From Thereva unica (Eukaryota > Arthropoda > Insecta > Diptera > Therevidae): DNA of 64,000 nt. The number at the start of each line of letters is the position of its first letter. The first letter of the stretch is position 1. The DNA lies in NCBI GenBank assembly GCA_949987705.1, contig OX465281.1, forward strand, positions 200,619,112 through 200,683,111. The letters are read 5' to 3'. The translations under genes and the position numbers were made by a program. Below, piece by piece: positions 58,201-64,000 of this stretch. The notes beneath the pieces were generated by a model. It had not been told where the DNA came from, ran no database searches, and worked only from the letters and a program-made list of their open reading frames with translations.

Positions 58201-58781
58201 TTTTATTTTATATTCATTAAATGAAAAAGGATTCTTTTGAAAAATATATTTGTGTCTTTTCAGTTAAACGTAGCCGGACTATCAAAGGCGCTTGTTACAT
58301 ACAAAGTTTACCAAACAATGTTCCGCGTTGTCAAGGAATCTGAAACAGTTGATTGCCGTCAGCATTGTTTTCTCCTGCAGAGCTCTGGCCATGAACCTCG
58401 ATATTTAAGCGTTGAAACCCGGCAGGAACTCCTTAGAATTGAAAATAGTTGGAATGCAGCTATAGTGACTAGTGTTATTAAACTTGGGGTAAATTAAAAA
58501 AAACAAGAACTTCGTGAAGGACACTTCCTTCCTTATTATGGCAATCCTTTATTTTTCAATTTTATTTAATGTTTCAGCGGAAAACCTTTGCTGTATCTCA
58601 CCATGGCAAAAGTGGCGGTTTAACGTTAGACTGGCAGTCAGGCTTCTCCTTAGCGGAAGGAGCCGATGCAACTATTGTTTGGCAATACAAATTTTCACAA
58701 TTACGTGGATCTAGTGATGATGGCAAATCAAAATTAAAGCTTCATTTTCAAGATCATGAAACGCGAGCTATAGAAACAAAG
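45972..58781 (+). CDS. Syn2: Gamma-syntrophin gene, partial (six coding exons visible)
   Basis: Syntrophins are cytoplasmic adaptors that bind dystrophin-family proteins through their C-terminus and recruit channels and signalling proteins through a PDZ domain. The six exons join in frame: 45972-46257, 46335-46481, 46635-46819, 46884-47042, 58264-58488 and 58578-58781. They give about 400 residues in the order PDZ, second half of PH1, PH2, start of the syntrophin-unique region. The gamma identity rests on the PDZ start (VGGLGLSIKGGAEH) and on WQYKFSQLRGSSDDGKSK, a hallmark of vertebrate SNTG1/SNTG2. The N-terminal exon(s), encoding the first half of PH1, and the last exon(s) were not found. 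All acceptors end AG and all donors start GT. The fourth visible intron (47043-58263) is about 11.2 kb of transposon debris. No lesion is seen in the exons, so the gene looks functional. Confidence 0.93.
46335..46481 (+). CDS. Syn2: Gamma-syntrophin exon: linker to PH1b
   Basis: The acceptor TTTATTTATAG is at 46324-46334; the donor GTAAGG follows 46481. It encodes an acidic, serine-rich linker (TPDSDNDATCAELKADEGF) ending KKWVDVVS, where the second half of the split PH1 begins. Phase 1 on both sides. Confidence 0.88.
46635..46819 (+). CDS. Syn2: Gamma-syntrophin exon: PH1b
   Basis: The acceptor CACCAACAG precedes TGCCC; the donor is GTAGGG. It reads PLMMAYVTRYIYGTDKLRPN, then GIIHCDDLAILSQWLKLI, the second half of the split PH1 domain. 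Confidence 0.92.
46884..47042 (+). CDS. Syn2: Gamma-syntrophin exon: start of PH2
   Basis: A poly-T tract and CAG precede it; the donor GTGAGT follows 47042. Phase 0 at both ends, 53 codons. YMGWVNEGVINNNISWQSYK, then PRFLILKGTEVMLFDSPP, is the first half of the PH2 fold. Confidence 0.92.
47350..47662. mobile_element. Repeat copy with a spacer-free 86-bp palindrome
   Basis: 47350-47575 repeats the sequence seen at 39334-39578. From 47576 the last 86 or 87 bp are repeated backwards (to about 47662), with the centre GTGG/CCAC and no spacer. Only two or three differences separate the arms. Confidence 0.88.
47862..48942. mobile_element. Foldback element, arms about 430 bp, ends TACAGTCAATCTG
   Basis: Left arm 47862-48295, right arm about 48517-48942. 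For example, TTGAAACGGTAAGTTATATG near 48515 mirrors the sequence near 48285. Ends TACAGTCAATCTG and CAGATTGACTGTA. No coding sequence. The left arm tip carries about 12 bp (TAGTTGTCGAGT) not matched on the right. It sits inside a subunit of the 155-bp repeat. Confidence 0.9.
49251..49449. other. Short non-coding spacer
   Basis: No feature recognised. Confidence 0.3.
49450..50110 (-). pseudogene. Gypsy (Ty3-type) retrotransposon pol fragment: RNase H region
   Basis: The minus strand reads LGPIVLQRSNDDQELHPLQY, then MSRKPSRTTLSR, near 49960-49840, the start of the Ty3/gypsy RNase H. A frame-shifted FKIVTDC-like stretch near 49780 and the spacer before integrase (EDKYLRAVRKIL) near 49580 follow. 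LTRs, RT and integrase are missing and frames are broken. Confidence 0.75.
50365..51060 (-). pseudogene. Jockey-type LINE ORF1 (Gag-like) relic with CCHC knuckles
   Basis: The minus strand gives PPIMVENIKSYENLYELITK near 50925 and, at 50505-50365, CKNCQAFGHTRTYC and CVKCAGKRWTVKC. These are a CCHC zinc knuckle and a degraded second one whose histidine is replaced. The order is that of Jockey ORF1 nucleic-acid-binding proteins. Stops and frameshifts occur between these blocks. Confidence 0.82.
50631..50684. repeat. 27-bp perfect tandem duplication in the ORF1 relic
   Basis: TGACTATAATAATGTTGTAG plus seven more bases is repeated once, back to back. The unit is 27 bp, so frame would be kept. 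Confidence 0.9.
51061..52445. other. AT-rich intronic sequence
   Basis: Part of the large syntrophin intron. No domain or repeat structure recognised. Confidence 0.4.
52446..54497. mobile_element. Large foldback element, arms about 510-525 bp, with a coding relic in the loop
   Basis: Left arm 52446-52953 and right arm 53972-54497 are inverted complements, including AACCGGTTATCTCATTTCC and GGAAATGAGATAACCGGTT. The tips read AGGCCTGCAGCG and CGCTGCAGGCCT; about 30 bp just inside the tips differ between arms. The unique loop (about 1.0 kb) contains a minus-strand Cys/His-rich relic. A target duplication is not clear. Confidence 0.9.
53154..53806 (-). pseudogene. Cys/His-rich reading frame inside the foldback, frameshifted, unassigned
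   Basis: The minus strand starts with MSINGKEVKCFFCDIFLNEC at 53806. After a TGA near 53633, FHNDCTYNKKARTRKSS and FDWENLCFIY follow in one frame, then stops. In another frame, VRDLLTKTPNLLEVNANYHK, then PCYATFCNYAK (about 53400-53300). The spaced CxxC, HNDC and YHKPC motifs suggest a zinc-binding protein. Similar Cys/His-spaced unknowns occur in other arthropod genomes, by my recollection, but I cannot name the family. It may be the element's own protein or a captured gene. Confidence 0.6.
54708..54780. mobile_element. Solo hAT-type end
   Basis: CAGGAGTGGCCAACCCGCGG, then GCGGCCCGCGAG, is a hAT-type terminal sequence close to that at 42798. No partner end is visible nearby. Confidence 0.55.
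54820..54955 (-). pseudogene. RTE LINE C-terminal fragment, same family as 1-2505
   Basis: The minus strand reads LQRANEILAKQSLEWKSQGT, then GRPATTWRRTL, against LRRENENLAKQALDWNPQGS and GRPRTTWRRTL of the 5' element. Only about 40 codons survive. Confidence 0.85.
54965..55250 (+). pseudogene. LINE post-RT fragment (Jockey/I type)
   Basis: LLSKLRYHCALLKNAVGMNL, then IALLLPLLMYV, then KLEVAFNDCVCRPHLTLLEL and ERVYKLLAGEF on the + strand follow the order of the RT thumb and C-terminal region of I/Jockey-group LINEs. Frames shift between the blocks. Confidence 0.5.
55251..56199. other. Non-coding stretch rich in CTAGT/ACTAG words
   Basis: 55220-55450 repeats short CTAGC/CTAGT words in both orientations, possibly transposon subterminal repeats. 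No ends found. Confidence 0.3.
56200..57551. mobile_element. Probable inverted-repeat DNA transposon with CTCGACCCC / TCTCACGTGAG arms
   Basis: The right end reads TGACGTAATTAATGGACGGC then CCC at 57551; its complement GGGGCCGTCCATTAATTACG is a common insect transposon end. The left side (ATAAATTACGTGAGG near 56214, GAGATTAGGCTCGACCCC near 56275, ATCTCACGTGAGAT near 56310) mirrors the right (57470-57530) imperfectly. The interior includes GC-rich CAGGCCGT / GCGGCCTG blocks (56705-57360), perhaps another insertion. Confidence 0.5.
57552..58263. other. 3' end of the large syntrophin intron
   Basis: AT-rich with no repeat structure seen. The final pyrimidine tract precedes the acceptor at 58261-58263. 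Confidence 0.6.
58264..58488 (+). CDS. Syn2: Gamma-syntrophin exon: end of PH2
   Basis: The acceptor GTGTCTTTTCAG ends at 58263; the donor GTAAAT follows 58488. 75 codons, phase 0. VYQTMFRVVKESETVDCRQH, then CFLLQSSGHEPRYLSVETRQ, continues PH2 directly from the exon ending at 47042. Confidence 0.92.
58578..58781 (+). CDS. Syn2: Gamma-syntrophin exon: start of the syntrophin-unique region
   Basis: The acceptor TTTAATGTTTCAG precedes CGGAAA; the donor GTGAGC follows 58781. 68 codons, phase 0. WQYKFSQLRGSSDDGKSK is the segment by which I assign the gamma class. The next exon, expected to encode the dystrophin-binding end, is not found before 64000. Confidence 0.93.
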
Positions 58782-59924
58782 GTGAGCGTAAACATTAGGT
58801 TTTTTTTTATAATTTTTCCATTTGTTTTTTTGGTAATTTATTAAATAGCTTTGTTAGTATCCTCTTCTTTACTGCTTGCTTTTAAAGGACAGTAAATTTG
58901 TATATATGTAGATAATTAACAAAAACCTTGTTCTATAATACTAGGGGGACCGGAAAGTAATGTCGTTTTTTACATAACGCCTGCCCTCCCTACTTTATCA
59001 AACTGCTGCAAATGTTCTTGGATGGTCAACCAAGGTTGGTTAAGAGTGTTGGACATAGAGAATTCAATCCCGCATCAAAATTTCAATCCGAGGATCGAGG
59101 TCAACAATTCCGCGTGATTTCCGGGACTGCAAAAAAAAATAGATTTTGTAGGTTAATTTCACATATACTGTGTTTGCATAAACTGGAGTAGAGTATTCCT
59201 TGACTTTGCAGAAAGCGTTTCCCCTCAAATTAACTCGATGACTGTTCTGGGTTGATGTGACAGATATAAAATATTACACAGTGTCGCCGTTGATATAAGT
59301 GCAGTAAACGCACTTAAACAAACCCATATGCAAAACCCGGTTTAAGCCGTCAAGTTTTTTGGATTTAACGAAACTTTACCCAACCCCCGTTTCTATTGAC
59401 GCTTACTCTGAGTTAACCCAGGATAAACCCTACATGGAAACTCAGTAATTGATCACGCTCGCATGCACACCCATAAATATACGACGATTTTGAATTAAAG
59501 CTGTAGTGCTTAGTAGACAGATATCTTCAACTAACGAATTTAAATATTTTGTGGAGTGTAAAGCCTCAATTGTACTGGACGCAACGGAAAGCAAAGAAGC
59601 GGAGTAAACGGAGTGGAATTTTGCTGGTTATACCGACGGAATCGAACGTATGCAAATATCATTTGTACTTCCTAATTTTTCGGCAAGGTTTTGCCAAATT
59701 TTGGACTTATGCTCGGATTGCATTGGCATTTAAGATACCTTTTTCGTGGAATAAGATTGTTTTTTTCATTAATTTGTTTTCAAACCAAGCTAAAAGGACC
59801 ACACTAGTGCATTTTGTTCATTTCAATAATAAAAAGAATGTTGCCCCGCCACAATTTCGATATTAGGTTATGGAACATTTCTTTCCATGGACTAGTGGGA
59901 ATATTTCTCTGTATTCAACTGAAG
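58782..59924. other. Syntrophin intron or 3' flank, no exon recognised
   Basis: GGGGGACCGGAAAGTAATGT near 58946 resembles a mariner-type end, but I found no partner. No coding match to the expected syntrophin C-terminus. Confidence 0.4.
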
Positions 59925-60110
59925 AGCTGCTCACGAACTACTCACGAGCCGAGTTTGCCCGACTTGCTCGCTCGTGAGCATAAGCAACAACAAGAATAAA
60001 AAATGCGCTGGCTCCGGCTCCCAAGTTTTTTTAATGGCTCCCGCTCACGAGCCGAAAATGAGCAGTGAGCTGTTTTGTGAGTGTTAGCAAGCGAGCATTT
60101 CCGTACCCTT
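59925..60110. mobile_element. Solo hAT end related to the 20903-23957 element
   Basis: Clusters of CTCACGAGC / GCTCGTGAGC and the end GCGAGCATTTCCGTACCC echo the right end of the larger hAT element (GTGAGCATTTTCGTACCC). The opposite end is not visible. Confidence 0.6.
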
Positions 60111-60234
60111 ATTATGAGTCGTCAAAGTCAAAATTGTGCTTTATTTTTAACAAAAATTTCACCTTCAAGCACCTTTTTCCATAATAAGAAAGCTTGGAGT
60201 GTTTCCTATTAATAATCCTAAAATACATTATGAA

Positions 60235-62400
60235 AACTTAAACTACGAATTGACCACGACGTAAACCCAACCAAATACCACATAGTGCATTTTGTTCAAA
60301 AATGATTTTTCCGTTACCTAACCTCTTCGAAGTTAATTCGTTTAAGGACTTCTTGTGGCAGGTAGATTTTAATTCCTTCTCTAGTGATAAAGTTAATTCC
60401 TTCTCTGTGAAAATATCCTTCGCGCTGTTCCTCTTTCTCGGTAAGTATAAGAGTTGATGGAACTTCTTTAATTTCCCAAAATTTGTTGGTTTAAACTTTC
60501 GGTTTTGATTTTCAGTGCAATTGAATTTTCCAACCAAATATTGTGTAAATTGAAATTGGAGATGTCTTTTCTGCCTTTACTATGCCTCTTAGTACAATTT
60601 GTGCGTATGCGTTGGCTCCTAATAAGGCATCTATTCGTCCAGGCTTCCAAAATGTTGAATTGGCTAATGGCAGTCCCACTATGTGTCCGAGCCTTGGACT
60701 CCGACGTCTCTCTTTTATATTTTGTGTTTTAGAAGTGGATCCGTAATGTTCTGGATAACTAAAAATGCTTCCTTAATTTGTTGTGCTTCGGAGTTGCACC
60801 CTTGCAACTGTAGCGTGGTTTGACTTCTTGAATTGGCCGCTGTAGTCTTTTCAAACTGATAATTGAGATTGATGGTGGCGAACAACTAATACCTAACCTA
60901 TGACACCGTAAGATGCGTCTTTCTTCGGGTTTATCCTTTGTTGAACCCAAAGCAGTAGATAGAAGGGCATGCACATTTTGATTTGTTATAAAGGCTTGAA
61001 TCGTGTTGTCAGCGGTGTGGCTAGTGCCTTCGTCGCTGGCTCTTTTAGGGCAGGTTTGAACCTCGCTTGCGTTATGAAAGGGAGCCGTTGTACCAATTTA
61101 TGGATAAGTAACGCATCCCACGACGTGCTATCCACCTTAAGGTGTTTTAGCTGGTGCAGACACTCTCTGTAGTCTCTATAAATTCTTTTAAATTCTTGGT
61201 TGATTCCACATTTATCTTAGACTGATTTACTAAACGTTTTAATTGATGGTTGACCATTATTCGTGTGTTCTCGTACCCTTCTTTAAGTTTGGCTCATAAT
61301 CCTCATTGGTGATTGGGACATGTCTCAGAACGCGCTCCACATCACCGACTAATAAGATCTTTAAGTGGCGTAACTTTTGCACTGGCTTTAGGCTTGGACT
61401 ATTGTGGACCACCGACACGAATAAAGCCGGAATTACATTATTGTGTCGTGTTGTGTTGTGTCGCTATCTGACGCTATCCAATCCATGTATTTCCTTGGAG
61501 CTGTTTACATTACTGCGGTGTGTTGCGGTGTGTTGTGTTCCCGACTAGGCTTCTCTGATCTGCGCCAGAACGCTGGAAAGCGACACAACACACCACACAG
61601 ATGTAAACGGGTGTGAGAAAGCAGGCCTCATAATTTATTTGCGAAATTTGAAATGTTTTTTTTTATGTCCTTTGTCACCATGGAATGATTCTTGCAATTG
61701 CAATTTGCTGGCTCTAAAATATTGCTGAAATCTTTCAGCATCAGCTTCCAGCTCTTTATGTAGAGTGTGGAATTCACCCTCAATCTCTCTAATCTTATTT
61801 ATGGGGTGGACCTAAAATCTTCAATTTTTCTTTTCTTTTTTCGCATAATTGTGACACCTAACAAAAATGTTAGGTCTTCAATACCCATCTCGGAATCGGA
61901 TAAAAACATATCACCTAGCTTTACTTGAGAATTTTGCATACTAAATGCGCCACGATGCGACACAACACACCAAATGAATGTAAACGCATAGTATCACGAC
62001 ACACAGTGACACAACACAACACGATCCAATAATGTAATTCCGGCTTAAGTCGTGGAAGGATCGCCACATGTCAAAATCACCATTAAATTTAGACAGTGAT
62101 ATTATTGGTAGCGACTCATGCTGCACGACAGTTGCATGGATAGCGGGAGTTGGTTCATTGTTAGCAGTGATTTCTACGCAGGTGAACTTTCGCAAGCTTT
62201 CTACAAGATCGCTCATGTAGTCGGTATAGTTGGCCTCAGCATTTCCGTAATGGCCTTTATCTACGCAGAGATGCGTCTCCTCTGAACTCTCGAAGCTATT
62301 TGGTGCATTATTTACATATCTACTTTCGTATACTCTTACCAAAGTTTTCTTAAATCTAAGATTTTTGTTTCAAAAACCTCTCGTCCTTCTGGCATGTGCT
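60235..62400 (-). pseudogene. BEL/Pao LTR-retrotransposon gag-pol relic
   Basis: Read from high to low coordinates, the Gag region has LPIISLSKFNGDFDMWRSFH near 62080, then (beyond the inserted element) ENTRIMVNHQLKRLVNQ near 61260 and SWDALLIHKLVQRLPF near 61110. A pol segment has GRIDALLGANAYAQI near 60620, the BEL signature between protease and RT, then YTIFGWK and VPSTLILTEKEEQ. RT and integrase are missing after about 60310. A 65-bp sequence (TAGTGCATTTTGTTCAAAAA) occurs at both outer edges (about 60235-60305 and 62860-62925) and may be LTR remnant. Several stops and frameshifts; inactive. Confidence 0.8.
61425..62045 (-). mobile_element. PIF/Harbinger-derived element inserted in the BEL gag
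   Basis: Inverted ends AGCCGGAATTACATTA; TAA flanks on both sides (61422-61424 and 62046-62048), the TWA-type duplication of PIF/Harbinger. The minus strand keeps a remnant reading GEFHTLHKELEADAERFQQY, then FRASKL, at about 61785-61700, matching the N-terminal region of Harbinger transposases. Runs of TGTGTCG / CGACACAAC repeat near both ends. Removing it restores the gag reading FHDLFVSVVHNS. Confidence 0.88.
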
Positions 62401-63112
62401 GTTTTATTCCATTTTCAATTAATTTCTCGATTCTATTTATTAAAACTAAGAGGTAGTTTTAGAACTACCATTAAACTTACCATGGTTTGATTTGCAAAAT
62501 TTAACGAATAGTTCAGCAAACAGGAGTTCTAAACAAATAAAAATCGAATTCGTCCTAAGAAAAGTTTAAATCAACTAAGTATGGAGACTACAAAAACTTG
62601 AACGGTACTGAAGGACGAAGAAATTTTTGATGTGTACGGTTCTTGACGTTGTAAATAAACTAGTAACGACGAAAATAAGCAAAACGACCGTACAGTTCCT
62701 GGATGTAACCACCAAAATGAATAGCACAGGTAATGTGCAAAAGAAATTGATTTATCAACTCTGTACGGTTACGTTTGTCTTATTCTGTTTACTGAAACGA
62801 CCTTCAATTTTAAAAACCAAAACAAATTTAATTTTTTTTAAGTAAATTTATAATAGAATTGCTTAAACTACGAATTGAACCCGACGTAAACCCCACACTA
62901 GTGCATTTTGTTCAAAAATTACACAAGGAACGTTAACTTGTACATATGTCACTAGGGAGTTCGCTGGTTGTAACAGTTAAGTAATAACTAAAATTCCGGC
63001 TGGCCTTTTATACCATTAAAAACGTGTTGCCGCCTGCTGGAATCTAGCTAAACTTTTTTCAAGTTATTTTAATTTTAAGTTCCAAATGCTTTTATGTTGT
63101 TCGCAACACGCA
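62401..63112. other. Non-coding stretch including the outer LTR-like sequence
   Basis: 62860-62925 is the second copy of the sequence at 60235-60305. Otherwise nothing is recognised. Confidence 0.4.
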
Positions 63113-64000
63113 GAATCCATCCATCCATCCAATGGCGCTACAGCCCAAATCGAGCCTTGGCCTCCTCTGGGGCATTTCTCCAAGTTTGACGGTCCCTTGC
63201 AACATGTCTCCAGTTCCGGATGTTGAGCATTGACTCTGCGTCAGCCGTCACAGAGTCTATCCATCTCCTCCTGGGTCTACCTACTGGCCTACTTCCCGAA
63301 ATTTCTGATGCCATAAGCCGTTTTGGGATGCGATTGTCCTCCATCCTGATCACGTGGCCGGCTAGTCTCAATCTGTTGATTTTTATTAAAGTTAAGAGTT
63401 GTGGGTCGTCAAAAATTTCATACAACTCGTTGTTGTATCTTCTTCGCCATATTCCATCCTCTCTGATTGGGCCTATTATGCATCTGAGAATTTTCCTCTC
63501 GAACCTGTTGACTCGTTCCTCTATGTCCTGGGTCATAGTCCAAGTCTCGCTACCATAACACAGTACTAGTCGTATTACTGTTTTGTAGAGTGAGTTTCGT
63601 TTTCCTGTGCACAAATCTTGAGTGCAGGATTTGTTTTTGGGCATAAGAGGCTCTATTAGCCAGTAGTATTCGTCTGGTTATTTCTTCTTTTTCTTCGTTT
63701 CTTTTTGTGATAGTAGACCCAAGGTAGACTGTTTTATCGACTACTTCTAGGTTATGTTCGTCGATGGTTATATTTCTTCCCATTCTAAATCGTCCTGCTC
63801 TGGATTGCTGCATCACCTTCGTTTTTTCTTCGTTAATCTTCAGGCCTATGTCCTTTGCCGCCTCTTTTAATTCAACATAGACTTCTTTTGCTGCCAAAAA
63901 GGACCTTCCCACGATGTTTACGTCATCCGCATATCCAAGTAATTGTACCGACTGGGTAGCTATTGATGCACTTCGCTGGACTGACGTTTTCCTTATCACC
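63113..64000 (-). pseudogene. RTE-type LINE, RT C-motif to 3' tail, cut by the window edge
   Basis: The minus strand enters inside the RT with VQLLGYADDVNIVG near 63940 and TVYLGSTIT near 63735. After a frameshift near 63640 it continues with RLVLCYGSETWTMTQDIEER, then LRCIIGPIREDGIWRRRYNN and GRPRRRWIDSV, to a stop at 63138-63140. The (ATGG)n tail complement at 63113-63132 follows. This is the RTE type with a GGATGG tail, a different family from 1-2505. The fragment at 25997-26165 is related. Confidence 0.88.

Noticed and set aside
1..64000. tRNA, rRNA or other structured RNA genes
   Set aside because: I looked for tRNA box A/B pairs and rRNA-like blocks by eye and saw none; a covariance search would be needed to exclude them.

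Overview
This is a window of a repeat-rich, AT-rich insect genome, most likely a true fly or a close relative. The evidence is intron-containing eukaryotic coding sequence for a gamma-syntrophin, several insect-type LINE clades, a BEL/Pao element, and abundant short ATACAT/ATATGT tracts. There are no bacterial features. The order is an inference; the sequence alone does not prove it.

The only host gene I can support is a gamma-syntrophin (Drosophila Syn2 / vertebrate SNTG type) on the + strand. Six consecutive coding exons lie at 45972-46257, 46335-46481, 46635-46819, 46884-47042, 58264-58488 and 58578-58781. All have canonical splice sites and compatible phases. They cover PDZ, the second half of PH1, PH2 and the start of the C-terminal syntrophin-unique region. 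The first exons and the last exon(s) are not recognised here. The fourth visible intron is about 11.2 kb and is packed with transposon debris.

Layout. 1-2526: 3' part of an RTE-type LINE with an intact reading frame. 5035-11745: a large tandem satellite whose unit length moves in exact 11-bp steps (141/152/163) and which has a 2216-bp higher-order period. 11900-20700: relics of Jockey-like LINEs, a Mutator-like transposase broken by one stop and one frameshift, and hAT/mariner scraps. 20903-23957: a complete-ended hAT transposon (8-bp target duplication) whose transposase is interrupted by a small MITE. 24022-24868: a collapsed foldback element. 26166-31320: one Jockey-like LINE inserted, in the opposite direction, into an older copy of the same family. 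31404-37157: RTE, hAT and Harbinger relics and two foldback elements. 40084-42000: a Helitron helicase relic bounded by a 10-bp direct repeat. 42240-45460: a four-level nest (LINE, hAT, inverted-repeat element, foldback). 45972-58781: syntrophin, with palindromes, two more long foldbacks, a gypsy fragment and Jockey ORF1 debris in its large intron. 60235-62400: a BEL/Pao gag-pol relic split by a Harbinger-derived element. 63113-64000: 3' end of another RTE LINE on the minus strand.

The transposons do not act as one pathway. They document successive insertions whose order can be read from nesting and target-site duplications. The most unusual content is the satellite's three-level hierarchy, and the density of long-arm foldback elements (at least five different ones). 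One foldback carries a decayed Cys/His-rich reading frame that I cannot assign to a transposase.
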